Positions 7,711 to 16,968 of a stretch of 30,220 bases of DNA are shown piece by piece. The notes below the pieces were generated by a model. It did not search any database, was not told where the DNA came from, and saw only the letters and a list, made by a program, of their open reading frames with translations. Each line of letters begins with the position of its first letter. Position 1 is the first letter of the stretch. Source of the stretch: Actinomycetota bacterium (lineage in GTDB: Bacteria; Actinomycetota; Acidimicrobiia; Actinomarinales; Actinomarinaceae); the NCBI GenBank assembly GCA_027729925.1, contig JAQCEB010000008.1:1-30220 (forward strand). The letters run 5' to 3'. The position numbers and the translations under genes were made by a program.

Positions 7711-7914
7711 ATGTGCTTATGTGTTTTTACATCACTTTGCGATGATTCCAACTTATTTATAAATACAATATTTGTTTTAGGATTATTTTTTGTACTTTTT
7801 GTAAAACTTACACCGAAAGTTTTTATTTCAAAAAATATTTTTTCAATTTTTGTTTTTGTAGTTGTTTTAATAATATTTTTTATAAATAATTATTTAGTGA
7901 GAAGTTTGTTTTAG
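7711..7914 (+). CDS. possible small membrane protein, doubtful
   Basis: 67 residues with two hydrophobic segments (about 16-34 and 42-60) and almost no polar linker. No family is recognised. A TATTTT 6 bases before the ATG fits the local leaderless pattern but is weak. The ORF occupies the 320-bp interval 7612-7932, the least gene-dense part of the window; in DNA this AT-rich, a hydrophobic 67-codon ORF can arise by chance. Nothing else was found in that interval. Confidence 0.35.
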   Translation: MCLCVFTSLCDDSNLFINTIFVLGLFFVLFVKLTPKVFISKNIFSIFVFVVVLIIFFINNYLVRSLF

Positions 7915-7920
7915 TACCAT

Positions 7921-7926
7921 TAAATT
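7921..7926 (+). promoter_or_regulatory. -10-like TAAATT before the DDN-family gene
   Basis: TAAATT ends 6 bases before ATG 7933 and no Shine-Dalgarno is present, consistent with leaderless translation. Confidence 0.35.
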
Positions 7927-7932
7927 ATTCAA

Positions 7933-8388
7933 ATGTGGAAGATATTAGGAAAGATTGCTCATCTCTGGCCAACATGGTTTTATAGATTTATATCGAATTT
8001 TCATTCAAAGATTATTAAATTTAATTTCACAAAAGCCGGTAAGAGAATTTTAGGTGATAATATTCTCTTGCTTGAAACCATTGGAAACAAGACTAAAAAG
8101 TTACGCAAAACTCCACTAGCTTACGTGAAAGTAAAAGAATTTTATTTGGTTGCTGCTTCGTATAGTGGTAGTGATAAAACTCCTGATTGGTTTTACAATC
8201 TAAATACAACATCTGTATATATAACAATTGATGGTGTGAGGTTTGAAGCAACATATGAGCTTGTTGATGACATCAGTAGATCTGATATGTGGAAACATTT
8301 GGATGAATTGTATCCCACTTTCAAAAATTATAGAAAAAGAACAAAAAGAAATATACCTTTGATTAAGTTTTCTAAAGTAATGGTTTGA
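7933..8388 (+). CDS. F420-dependent nitroreductase/quinone reductase family (DDN-like)
   Basis: 151 residues. The block TIGNKTKKLRKTPLAYVKVKEFYLVAASYSG (residues about 49-79) is the split-beta-barrel core of the deazaflavin-dependent nitroreductase family, with G(R/N)K(S/T)G/K-R-x-T-P-L for the cofactor phosphate. PDWFYNL at about 84-90 and the later WKHLDELYPTFKNYRKRT match the W-x-x-N-L and Y-P-x-F-x-x-Y-x-x-x-T motifs of this family. Members use reduced F420 to reduce quinones or nitro compounds, or are uncharacterised. Presence of the gene implies that the host makes F420, in line with an actinobacterium. Ends convergent with the AAA+ gene, overlapping 17 bp. Confidence 0.88.
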   Translation: MWKILGKIAHLWPTWFYRFISNFHSKIIKFNFTKAGKRILGDNILLLETIGNKTKKLRKTPLAYVKVKEFYLVAASYSGSDKTPDWFYNLNTTSVYITIDGVRFEATYELVDDISRSDMWKHLDELYPTFKNYRKRTKRNIPLIKFSKVMV

Positions 8389-9361
8389 CTGAAGGCCCTT
8401 TCCTAACAATAGTATTCCATAAAGTCTTGTAGTGATCTAAATCTTCTTTATCAACATGTGGTAAAACAAAATTTTTCCACGACTCCAGTAAGGGATCTTC
8501 CGAGTCTTTATAAATGTTTAAACCCAATGGTATTCTTTCCACAATTGTTCTTAAGCTCATAGGAGTTTCAATATTTATACTTATGTCGTCTGACATAAAT
8601 GAGTTATTTATTTCAATTGCTAAATTTATTATTAAATCTGTATATTGATTTTGTAATTTGGGATATCTTTTTTGAAAGATTGCCTCAAGTTGTTCTTTAT
8701 TTGGAAAAGGTTTTTCCCATATTACCCATCTATCAGCAAAAGCTTTATTTAAAGATTGAGTTCCAGCGTAATCTCTTAAACTTGTAGGGTTCATTGTTCC
8801 GAAAATGAAAGTATCATTTCTTAATTCAATGACTTCACCATTTGGTAGTTCTAACTTTTTGTGCCTATCAAGTAACGAATGTAATGCAAATAATACTTCT
8901 GGTCCAGCAGCATTTAACTCCGATAGGTTTACAATTGCTGGACCTCTTAATGCTCTTGTTAATTCTCCATCTTGCCATCTACTTTCAGTACCACCTTTTC
9001 CATCACCGTATAACTGTACTGAACCTAGCAAAGTAACATCTCTAACTTCTCCTGATAAGGGAATTCTGTAATATGGGTAATTTAATTTTGCAGCAAATTG
9101 TTCAATATCGTGGTCTTTTCCTGTACCCATATGTCCTTTAAGAGCAATATGAATAGGTATTGAATTTCTAAAATCATCTACTTTTGCTTTTATTGCTTGG
9201 GCTAGTTTAAATTGTGTACCTAAATCAACATAGTATTCATCTATTAGGGGTATTCGATTTTTTCTAGAACTTAAATCATTTAATTTTGAATCAATTTTGC
9301 ACTCTTCAATTTCAACGACTTCTTTTGTGTCTTTTGGATTAGTAAATTGTATTTTTGCCAT
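8372..9361 (-). CDS. MoxR-type AAA+ ATPase with altered Walker A and B
   Basis: 329 residues. The AAA+ core is recognisable: Walker A region GHMGTGKD at 76-83, a pre-sensor segment (SGEVRDVTLLGSV), Walker B region AIVNLSELNAAGPEVLFALHSLLD (142-165), sensor 1 GTMNP with Asn191, and an arginine finger-like ADR211. Two residues that normally hold Mg-ATP are changed: the Ser/Thr after the Walker A Lys is Asp83, and the Walker B Asp is Ser147; the catalytic Glu148 remains. MoxR ATPases remodel or metallate partners together with VWA proteins. Here the VWA protein is directly upstream, with overlapping stop and start codons (TAATG). Whether this ATPase still hydrolyses ATP is an open question. Confidence 0.88.
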   Translation of the reverse strand: MAKIQFTNPKDTKEVVEIEECKIDSKLNDLSSRKNRIPLIDEYYVDLGTQFKLAQAIKAKVDDFRNSIPIHIALKGHMGTGKDHDIEQFAAKLNYPYYRIPLSGEVRDVTLLGSVQLYGDGKGGTESRWQDGELTRALRGPAIVNLSELNAAGPEVLFALHSLLDRHKKLELPNGEVIELRNDTFIFGTMNPTSLRDYAGTQSLNKAFADRWVIWEKPFPNKEQLEAIFQKRYPKLQNQYTDLIINLAIEINNSFMSDDISINIETPMSLRTIVERIPLGLNIYKDSEDPLLESWKNFVLPHVDKEDLDHYKTLWNTIVRKGPSVKPLL

Positions 9362-11313
9362 TAAACAGCTCCAGATGTTTTTTTAATATTTTTTATAAGT
9401 ATATCCTTTGTAATATTTACTACCGAATGTATTAACTGTTCTGGTTGTTCAACTTTTGTATTATTCAAATATTCTTTCCATGAACCCCTCGAGCCAATTC
9501 CAATACCAATTACATCTATCCCATTTCTAGTTGAATAATTTATAGCATTCTTGAGCTCCTGAATAGAGCCACGTGTCATTCCATCAGACAATACAACTAA
9601 CATTTTTGTATTTGCTGGATGAAATAATAGCCGCTTTGATGCATGCATAATATTTATTTCATCAATATTTGTACCTTTATCAAACATGCTTATTGGTGGA
9701 TAATTATCACTTAAAATATTTGAATTGAGTGAGTCTCTTAAATTTCTCGAAAATTGAATTAGCCCTAAAAATTGTTGATATTGATCTTTCCAAGAGTCTT
9801 TAAATTCTTTTATGAAGTAATGATTTGCAGTATTGAATAGTTCATTTGCAGCTGAACCGTAAGTTGTATTCAGCATCGATGCTATAGAAAATTTTCTTTT
9901 CAAGTAGAGTTCTTCATTATCTTTATAATCAGAAATAAATCCTCTATTAAAGATAGACACCTCAAAATCTATATCTAACTCATAACATATTTGAGATAAG
10001 TAACTAGTTCCAATAAGAGCAGCAGTTAAGGACCATGGGTGTAGTTCAGTTTTTTCCTTTTCAATCATTGAACCACTACCATCAATTAATAATGAAATAG
10101 CGTAAGACTTATTAGATAATCTTTGTTTTTGTTCAAACATTCTTTCATATCTACCAGAAGCAAGCATGATAGGTACATGAGGAGATAAATCACCTTGGTC
10201 GTATCCACTTATTCTTTTTCTCTTTAAATTGTGTATGAAATATGGTTTTATTTTATTTGTCACTTTATAAACGGGGAGATTCCAATCTTTGAGGAGTTTT
10301 TCATAAGTTACCAATCCATCAGAATATAAAAACTTAAAATTGTCAGGAATTTTAGATTCAACAACTTTTGCAACATAACCTGAAGGAAAATATACATTGT
10401 TTGAAGCACCTACTTTAGTTACATGATCGTCCATTAAATTTAATTTTTCTTGATTATTTTGTTTTGTATCTTTTCCTAAAAATTTTTGAAGGGTTTTGCC
10501 CGTAGTTAAATTGTTTGAAGAGGGTATCAAAATTTTGCTTACTTCATTAACCACATTTTCATCAATTAATTGAGAAATTTCCTTTTGTTCTCCTAAATTA
10601 TATTTTTCTAGATCTGGAAGAATATTGTATCTTCTACATATGTCAATAATTTGAACTGTTGCTTCTACAATCTCTGAGATATTTACTTCAACGTAATTTA
10701 TTGTTTTAAGTAAATGTAGTGATTCATTTAAAGCTTTTACGATATGATTTTTAAAAATTTTGTAATCTGGTTCAATATAAGTAGTTATTGCATGAAATAG
10801 CAAGGATAAAAACTGACTAAATGGAGTTAAATTTTTAATATCAGAATATGATTCATTGTAAATATCTTCAAGAATAGAATTCAGTCCTTCATATTTTTTT
10901 ACGAATATTTTTTCTTCAATTGAATGGACTATTATTTCAAAAACATATTTACCAAAAGGACCAGCAAGTATTTCTAAAATATCTTCTATATCATCCATAT
11001 CATCAAATTCTTCATTAAAAATATTCGATATTTCAGAAATGCTTATTTGATAATTCTGAAGAGAATGAATTGCTTCGTGAATTACAGTACCTATTAGAAG
11101 TTCTTGTTTATCTAATCTAGACTTTGATACTGCGTTAACTAGAATTGAAGGATTTATTGTAATATCATTTTTGTCTTTAGATTTTGAACGTCCATAACGT
11201 AAAGATATATTTTCATTATTCATTTGAGTTTGAAGAAGTCTTGTTAGAGCAGGTCTAATTTTTTCAAACTCTTCTACTATTTGTGATTCAATTATTTTAT
11301 TCTTAGAATCCAT
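9361..11313 (-). CDS. HExxH plus von Willebrand A domain protein (CobT/DUF2201-like)
   Basis: 650 residues. The N-terminal part has a zinc-protease-type motif HEAIH at 79-83 (LIGTVIHEAIHSLQNY). A possible third ligand is Glu133 or Glu134 in IVHSIEEKIF. The C-terminal part (about 403-640) is a VWA domain with a complete MIDAS: DGSGS at 411-415, Thr548 (KGTNID) and Asp577 (VVLSDGM). The middle (about 150-400) is unassigned and mostly helical. Putative-metallopeptidase/VWA fusions paired with MoxR ATPases are known (DUF2201-type, CobT-like), but this sequence is divergent. It is presumably the partner or adaptor of the following AAA+ protein. No signal peptide is seen, so it acts in the cytoplasm. 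A TAGTGT 6 bases before the ATG may be a leaderless -10. Confidence 0.85.
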   Translation of the reverse strand: MDSKNKIIESQIVEEFEKIRPALTRLLQTQMNNENISLRYGRSKSKDKNDITINPSILVNAVSKSRLDKQELLIGTVIHEAIHSLQNYQISISEISNIFNEEFDDMDDIEDILEILAGPFGKYVFEIIVHSIEEKIFVKKYEGLNSILEDIYNESYSDIKNLTPFSQFLSLLFHAITTYIEPDYKIFKNHIVKALNESLHLLKTINYVEVNISEIVEATVQIIDICRRYNILPDLEKYNLGEQKEISQLIDENVVNEVSKILIPSSNNLTTGKTLQKFLGKDTKQNNQEKLNLMDDHVTKVGASNNVYFPSGYVAKVVESKIPDNFKFLYSDGLVTYEKLLKDWNLPVYKVTNKIKPYFIHNLKRKRISGYDQGDLSPHVPIMLASGRYERMFEQKQRLSNKSYAISLLIDGSGSMIEKEKTELHPWSLTAALIGTSYLSQICYELDIDFEVSIFNRGFISDYKDNEELYLKRKFSIASMLNTTYGSAANELFNTANHYFIKEFKDSWKDQYQQFLGLIQFSRNLRDSLNSNILSDNYPPISMFDKGTNIDEINIMHASKRLLFHPANTKMLVVLSDGMTRGSIQELKNAINYSTRNGIDVIGIGIGSRGSWKEYLNNTKVEQPEQLIHSVVNITKDILIKNIKKTSGAV

Positions 11314-11361
11314 TAACTAACACTATCATTAACTATTGATATAAGTATAAGGAAACACACG

Positions 11362-12111
11362 ATGAATAGAAATAAAAGTAAAAGTATCATAATTTCTGGC
11401 GGCGCTGGAAATATGGGACAACTTGTTTCAGATTATATTTCCACTAGAGATGATTACTCAATCAATGGAATATATGACCCATCGTACAAAGATGATAAAT
11501 ATGAAAATAGCTTTTATTCAGATAATTTAGATACTGATATTATCCTAGAGTTCTCATCCTCAGAGTCTATAAATGACAATATTTCTAAATGGCTAAAGTC
11601 TAGATCTCATTTGATAATTGGATCTTCAGGATTGTCAAATGAACGCATAAGTGAATTGAAAAATGATGAAATAGATAGAAAAGTAATAATTATCCCTAAT
11701 TTTTCAGTTGGTGCTGCATTTCAAAAATTGTTTTCAAAATCACTTTCGTTTGAGTTTAATGAAGTTCAAATAATTGAAAAACATCATGCAAATAAAAAAG
11801 ATGCTCCATCAGGTACTGCTATTGACTTAGCAAATAACATTAATGATATTAAAACTTTTGAAAACTTGAATTCAGACACTGTAAAAAATATTGTCAATAA
11901 TATTAATGTTTATTCAATTAGAGATGAAAAATATATGGCTGAACAAGTAGTTTATTTTAAGAACGAATTTGAATCTTTTAATTTAGAACATCAAGTATTT
12001 GATAGAAAAGCTTATTTGTATGGATTAAAAATTGTTTTGGATCAGTTTGATACTTTAAACAAATTTACTTTTGGTTTAGAAAATATTATATTGCAAAAGA
12101 TTAAAATTTGA
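11362..12111 (+). CDS. dapB: 4-hydroxy-tetrahydrodipicolinate reductase
   Basis: 249 residues. DapB reduces the DapA product with NAD(P)H in the lysine/meso-diaminopimelate pathway. The N-terminal nucleotide motif is GGAGNMGQ (13-20). The catalytic block is EKHHANKKDAPSGTA, with His141/His142, Lys145/Lys146 and PSGTA (149-153). The C terminus YGLKIVLDQFDT...FTFGLENI is family typical in position although divergent. AAGGAA at 11349-11354, 7 bases before ATG, is a good ribosome binding site. The TGA stop overlaps the start region of dapA, so the two genes are translationally coupled. It starts divergently from the VWA gene. Confidence 0.96.
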   Translation: MNRNKSKSIIISGGAGNMGQLVSDYISTRDDYSINGIYDPSYKDDKYENSFYSDNLDTDIILEFSSSESINDNISKWLKSRSHLIIGSSGLSNERISELKNDEIDRKVIIIPNFSVGAAFQKLFSKSLSFEFNEVQIIEKHHANKKDAPSGTAIDLANNINDIKTFENLNSDTVKNIVNNINVYSIRDEKYMAEQVVYFKNEFESFNLEHQVFDRKAYLYGLKIVLDQFDTLNKFTFGLENIILQKIKI

Positions 12112-12113
12112 TT

Positions 12114-12989
12114 ATGAAAGATCTAGGTCAAATTCTTACAGCTGTTATTACTCCGTTTGATAAAAATGGTGTTATAAGTACAGATACTTTTTGGAGACTT
12201 TGCAGAAAACTAGTAAAAGAAAAGTCAGACGGTTTAGTATTAAGTGGAACTACTGGTGAGTCACCAAATCTATCTATCACCGATAGGGAGATTATTTATA
12301 AAACAGCTATTGATTCAGTTAAAGGTAAAGCATCAATTATTGCTGGTACCGGAACTTACTCTACTAAAGAAAGTATAGAAATTACAAAAATGGCTTGCAG
12401 TCTGGATATAGATGCAATAATGATTGTTACTCCATACTATTCAAAACCATCACAATATGGAATTTTGAAACATTTTGAAGAAATTATGAAATACACTGAC
12501 TTACCAGTAATGGCATATAACATCCCTAGTCGTACTGGTACATTAATTAATTTAGATACATTAGAAAAACTAGTTCAAGAATTAGGTATTCATTCAATTA
12601 AAGATGCTGTTGGAGATTTGGCATTCGCTAAAAATGAAATAGAACTTTTACAAGGTAAAGCTGATATATATTCAGGTAATGACTCAGAAACTATTGAATT
12701 TATGAAATATGGAGCAAAAGGGGTTGTTTCTGTAGCTTCACATTTAGTTGGTGATGAAATATCAAAATTAATTCAATTGGTGAATGAAAACAAAATGGAT
12801 GAGGCTGAAACATTACAAGAAAAACTATTACCAATATTTGATGGTATTTTCAAAGAGCCAAGCCCAGGTCCTGTAAAGTATTTGTTAACAAATTTTTGGG
12901 AAGATGTGGGGGAGCCGTTATTGCCAATTACCCCAGTTACATCAGAATATGCCAAGGTTTTATTGGATATTTATTTAAAAATTAAATAA
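12114..12989 (+). CDS. dapA: 4-hydroxy-tetrahydrodipicolinate synthase
   Basis: 291 residues from ATG 12114; a TTG at 12108 overlapping the dapB stop is an alternative start two codons earlier. DapA condenses pyruvate with aspartate semialdehyde, the first committed step to lysine and DAP. The Schiff-base lysine is Lys163 (HSIKDAVGD). The proton relay residues Thr46-Thr47 (SGTTGES), Tyr109 and Tyr135 (AYNIPSRTG, with Arg140) are all present. The protein forms a TIM barrel with family length about 290. It lies directly behind dapB and 41 bp ahead of ftsK. Confidence 0.97.
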   Translation: MKDLGQILTAVITPFDKNGVISTDTFWRLCRKLVKEKSDGLVLSGTTGESPNLSITDREIIYKTAIDSVKGKASIIAGTGTYSTKESIEITKMACSLDIDAIMIVTPYYSKPSQYGILKHFEEIMKYTDLPVMAYNIPSRTGTLINLDTLEKLVQELGIHSIKDAVGDLAFAKNEIELLQGKADIYSGNDSETIEFMKYGAKGVVSVASHLVGDEISKLIQLVNENKMDEAETLQEKLLPIFDGIFKEPSPGPVKYLLTNFWEDVGEPLLPITPVTSEYAKVLLDIYLKIK

Positions 12990-13018
12990 AACTAAGCTTT
13001 TTTTTAATTTTTATATGT

Positions 13019-13024
13019 TACAAT
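13019..13024 (+). promoter_or_regulatory. -10 TACAAT for ftsK (leaderless GTG)
   Basis: TACAAT ends 6 bases before the GTG at 13031; no Shine-Dalgarno precedes the start. This places the transcript start at about the first base of the coding region. Confidence 0.5.
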
Positions 13025-13030
13025 TTATAC

Positions 13031-15388
13031 GTGGCTGTGAAGACATCCACTCGCAAAAGGGTTTTGGGGCGTAAGCGGGTGTCTAAACAAAACAAGTTAA
13101 TAAATGTAGACAGGGCAGTAACTAAACTTAAATCTACAACATCCAATGCTTTAAACAAGTTCGTCCATTCTTACCAGGCTGTTGCAATCTTTATGTTTTC
13201 ATTCGGCTTACTGACAGCACTTTCTATATTCTCAAAAGGTGGTCCAGTTGGTGAATTGATATTTAATGTTCTCGAATGGTGTTTTGGTTACGGTACTTTT
13301 GCACTTCCAATATTTTTTATCTATGGTGCAGCAATTCTTGTAAGAGATAGAGATGCTGTTCCTGCACAGAAAGTTTTAATTGGATCATTTTGGATACAAA
13401 TAACTTCATCAGCTGCTTTCCATTCATTAATTCACACCCAACCATTATCACCTAAAGCAGGTTCGGAAGTGCTCGCAAAATCTGGAGGACATATATCAGC
13501 TTTCATTGTTCATCCTCTAGCGAACAGTGTAGGTTTAGAAATGACGCATTCTTTTTTGATTATTGGATTAATAATGTCAGTTCTTTATATGACTGATATT
13601 GAACTAAAGGATTTAATAGGTGGTTTGCAAGCAATTATTAAATATATTTACAAATTTATATATGCTTTTGTCCTAGCTAGAAGAGAAGCAGGAGATGTAC
13701 ATATAGAAGATTTCTATCAATCTGTTGATGAAGTAAAGTCTGATAGACCTTCAATAAATATAAAATCTTCTTTAACAAAAAAAATTGAAGACAACGTTAC
13801 TGAATTTTCAACTTTTAAAATTAAAAAAGAAAGCCCTAAATCAAAAACAATTAAACCTATTACAAAAAAATCTGAGTATATCCTTCCTCCAATAAAATTA
13901 TTAAAATTAGGAACTGAAGTTACGTCTTCTAAAAAACTTTTACAACAAACCGCAGCGGATTTAACTCAATTATTGAAAGAACATGGAGTCGAGGCTGAAT
14001 TAACTAATATAGTTCCTGGACCAACAGTAACAAGATATGAGATTGAACTAGCACCAGGTGTTAAAGTTTCCAAAATAACTTCATTGTCTCATGATATTGC
14101 ATATGCACTTGCAACTCCTGATGTGAGGTTGCTTGCTCCAATTCCTGGAAGAAGTGCTATTGGTATAGAGATACCAAACAGACAGAGAAAATTAGTATCT
14201 TTAGGAGATGTTTTATCATCTAAAGAAGCCTCAGAATTATCTCATCCACTAACCGTTGGCTTAGGTTTAGATATTTCAGGTAAGCCAAGATTTCTAAATT
14301 TATCCGAACTTCCCCATGTTCTTATTGCAGGACAAACTGGTGCGGGTAAATCATCGTGCATTAATTCGATTGTAACCTCACTATTGATTCGAACAAATCC
14401 AGACGATGTAAAGCTAGTTATGGTTGATCCTAAAAGAGTAGAACTTGGACAATATAATAACGTGCCACACTTACTTACAAAAGTTATTACTAACCCTAAA
14501 AAAGCAGTTGATGCCTTAAGTTGGGCTGTTGCAGAAATGGATAGAAGGTATGATCTTTTAGCGGATGGACAGGTAAGGGATATTAACGGATATCATGCAA
14601 AATTTGATGCAGGTTTATTAGATGAAGATAAATTTGATCGCTTTCCTTATATTGTTGTTTTAATTGATGAGCTCAATGATTTAATGATGGTAGCTGGTCG
14701 TGAAGTTGAATCATCAATAGTTAGATTAGCTCAGATGGCACGTGCTATAGGTATTCACCTAGTTGTTGCTACGCAAAGACCTTCTGTTGATGTTATTACT
14801 GGTGTTATGAAAGCTAATATACCATCGAGATTAGCATTTTCAGTTGCTTCATCTACAGACTCAAGAGTTATTCTAGATCAGTCAGGTGCAGATAAATTAA
14901 TAGGACTTGGAGATATGTTAGTTGTGACAGCTTCAAACCCACGTCTTGATAGAATCCAAGGTGCTTGGGTAACCGAAGGTGAAATAAAAGATATTGTTAA
15001 CTGGGTTAAAGCTCAAAAGGAAGCGCAATATAACCCTGCTGTAACAGAAGAACAAAAAACAGTTACTAATAATTCCAATGAAGATTTTGGTGAGGATGAA
15101 GTTTTAATTAAAACAGCTAAAGAATTAGTAATTAGATCTCAATTAGGATCGACCTCGATGTTACAAAGAAAACTTAGAGTAGGATTTGCTAGAGCAGGTC
15201 GTTTAATGGATATTTTAGAATCACAGGGGATCGTAGGACCATCTGAAGGCTCAAAGCCAAGAGAAGTATTAATTACTGTTGAAGAATTTGAATCTGCGAA
15301 TCTGCCAAGCATTTCTGAAACTGAAAATGATGATTTAACAGAAGATAGTTTAGAAGAACCTACTGAGGAAAACTGGTTCGAAGAATAA
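13031..15388 (+). CDS. ftsK: DNA translocase FtsK/SpoIIIE
   Basis: 785 residues from a GTG start. About four N-terminal membrane segments (near 45-66, 81-104, 116-135, 170-189) follow a strongly basic N terminus (STRKRVLGRKR). A short linker leads to the motor: alpha/beta domain with EVTSSKKLLQQ... and GPTVTRYEIELAPGVKVSKI, Walker A GQTGAGKSS at 434-442, Walker B IVVLIDELNDL, and the VATQRPSVDVITGVMKANIPSR block. A C-terminal winged-helix gamma domain (about 690-755, SMLQRKLRVGFARAGRLMDILESQGIVGP) would read KOPS-type sites. It moves chromosome ends through the closing septum. It is convergent with the second phnE gene with no spacer, TAA next to TTA. Confidence 0.97.
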   Translation: MAVKTSTRKRVLGRKRVSKQNKLINVDRAVTKLKSTTSNALNKFVHSYQAVAIFMFSFGLLTALSIFSKGGPVGELIFNVLEWCFGYGTFALPIFFIYGAAILVRDRDAVPAQKVLIGSFWIQITSSAAFHSLIHTQPLSPKAGSEVLAKSGGHISAFIVHPLANSVGLEMTHSFLIIGLIMSVLYMTDIELKDLIGGLQAIIKYIYKFIYAFVLARREAGDVHIEDFYQSVDEVKSDRPSINIKSSLTKKIEDNVTEFSTFKIKKESPKSKTIKPITKKSEYILPPIKLLKLGTEVTSSKKLLQQTAADLTQLLKEHGVEAELTNIVPGPTVTRYEIELAPGVKVSKITSLSHDIAYALATPDVRLLAPIPGRSAIGIEIPNRQRKLVSLGDVLSSKEASELSHPLTVGLGLDISGKPRFLNLSELPHVLIAGQTGAGKSSCINSIVTSLLIRTNPDDVKLVMVDPKRVELGQYNNVPHLLTKVITNPKKAVDALSWAVAEMDRRYDLLADGQVRDINGYHAKFDAGLLDEDKFDRFPYIVVLIDELNDLMMVAGREVESSIVRLAQMARAIGIHLVVATQRPSVDVITGVMKANIPSRLAFSVASSTDSRVILDQSGADKLIGLGDMLVVTASNPRLDRIQGAWVTEGEIKDIVNWVKAQKEAQYNPAVTEEQKTVTNNSNEDFGEDEVLIKTAKELVIRSQLGSTSMLQRKLRVGFARAGRLMDILESQGIVGPSEGSKPREVLITVEEFESANLPSISETENDDLTEDSLEEPTEENWFEE

Positions 15389-16192
15389 TTATATTTTTAT
15401 TTCTCTACCTTTAATAATTCTACGTCTTATTGCTGCTGAAATAGTGTCAACTGTTAATACCATGAGAATCGTTACAACAAGGACTGTTCCTGCTCTTGGA
15501 AAGTCCCTAAATCTAAGTTGATTAATCAATTCAGCACCAACACCACCTGCTCCAACTACACCTAGTACAGCAGAAGCTCTTAGATTAATTTCAAATCTGT
15601 AAAGCCAGTATGAAGTTACAGTTGGCATTATTTGAGGAACCACACCAAAAAGTAATTCATTAATTTTTGATCCTCCTGAAGATTTAATTGATTCAAGTGG
15701 ACCCGGGTTTATACCCTCAATAACTTCAGATGATAATTTTCCAAGTGTACCAATAGAGTGGATACCTACAGCTAAAGTTCCTGTAAGGGGACCTAAACCA
15801 GTTATAGGTAGAAATACAAAAGCTAAAATTAACTCTGGAAACGCTCTTATGACATTTAATACTTGTTTTGTAATTCTACTTACGAAATTTATTGAAACGT
15901 TATTTGCTGCAAGAAATGATATTGGAAAACTAAAAATTGCACCTATAACTGTACCTGCCCAAGCTATAAAAAGTGATTCACCAACTTTTGGGACAATTCT
16001 ATTTATTGCTTCAGATGATAAATCTAAAGGAAATAACTGAGATACAAGTTGCCAAATTTTTGTTGGTGCTGTTAGAAATCTTTCGGGTGTAATTTCTAGT
16101 CCAGAGGCTGACCATATTGACGCAAATACAATAAGAGTCGTAATCGAATATCTTAAAATTTTAGGTCCTAAAGGTTGTTCAGGTATTTTCAT
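15389..16192 (-). CDS. phnE: phosphonate-type ABC transporter permease (second copy)
   Basis: 267 residues with about five to six membrane segments. The EAA-like loop is GPLESIKSSGGSKINELLFGVVPQIMPT, and GAGGVGAELINQLRFRDF near the C terminus is the PhnE signature. It overlaps the preceding permease by 4 bp, so the importer has two different permeases, probably as a heterodimer. It is the last gene of the phnD-phnC-phnE-phnE operon and ends against ftsK. The substrate may be phosphonate, phosphite or hypophosphite; the permease sequence does not separate these. Confidence 0.9.
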   Translation of the reverse strand: MKIPEQPLGPKILRYSITTLIVFASIWSASGLEITPERFLTAPTKIWQLVSQLFPLDLSSEAINRIVPKVGESLFIAWAGTVIGAIFSFPISFLAANNVSINFVSRITKQVLNVIRAFPELILAFVFLPITGLGPLTGTLAVGIHSIGTLGKLSSEVIEGINPGPLESIKSSGGSKINELLFGVVPQIMPTVTSYWLYRFEINLRASAVLGVVGAGGVGAELINQLRFRDFPRAGTVLVVTILMVLTVDTISAAIRRRIIKGREIKI

Positions 16193-16968
16193 AAGATTTT
16201 TCTTCTAAGCCAAACGCTGAATTGTTCTATTGCAATAACTGCGATTAAAATCAATACAATTATTGGTGTTATTCTGTCGAACCTTAAAAATATTCTTTGT
16301 GTTTCTATAATTCTTCCAACACCTCCAGCTCCAACTAATCCTAAAATAACACTCGCTCTAATACATAATTCAAAAATATATAGAAAGTAAGCTGTAAAAT
16401 TTGGAAGAATTTGAGGTAATGCTGATGTAAATACTGCTTGATTATGTTTAGCTCCACTAGCTTTTGCTGCTTCTAAGGGACCAAGGTCAATACTGTCAAT
16501 AGTTTCTGAAAGAAGTTTTCCCATAATTGCTACTGAGAACATAACTAATGCTAACACTCCAGCAAATGGACCTAAACCAACTGCAACTGTAAATAACATT
16601 GCCCAAAATAAATCGGGTATTGTCCTAATAAAATTTAAAAAAGATTTATAAATTGAATATGAAAACGTAGATTGATTTGTAGCTTTAGATGCATAAAAAG
16701 ATAATGGTAAAGCAATAAAGCAGCCTAAGATACTTGCTAAAATTGCAATTTGAATTGTTTCTATTAATGCTTGTGCAGCATTTTCAAAAGCCCAACTCCA
16801 TTTGGGATTAAAGAGTGGGTCTGTCACTATTTTTCTATTTTGTAAATTTGTTTTAAAGTCTTCTAGATTAAAACCAATTTGAAGAAACGAATAAATAGTA
16901 AAAAAAACAGTAAATGGATAACCTAAAATACTTAAAAGAGAGGGAAGGGGTTTCCTCGGTCTATTCAT
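16189..16968 (-). CDS. phnE: phosphonate-type ABC transporter permease (first copy)
   Basis: 259 residues. The same permease family as the following gene, with a cytoplasmic loop LGPLEAAKASGAKHNQAVFTSALPQILPN that contacts the ATPase and a C-terminal GLVGAGGVGRIIETQRIFLRFD signature. There are about six hydrophobic segments. The ATG overlaps the end of phnC by 8 bp, and AGGGGA just upstream on the minus strand serves as a ribosome binding site within phnC. Confidence 0.9.
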   Translation of the reverse strand: MNRPRKPLPSLLSILGYPFTVFFTIYSFLQIGFNLEDFKTNLQNRKIVTDPLFNPKWSWAFENAAQALIETIQIAILASILGCFIALPLSFYASKATNQSTFSYSIYKSFLNFIRTIPDLFWAMLFTVAVGLGPFAGVLALVMFSVAIMGKLLSETIDSIDLGPLEAAKASGAKHNQAVFTSALPQILPNFTAYFLYIFELCIRASVILGLVGAGGVGRIIETQRIFLRFDRITPIIVLILIAVIAIEQFSVWLRRKIL

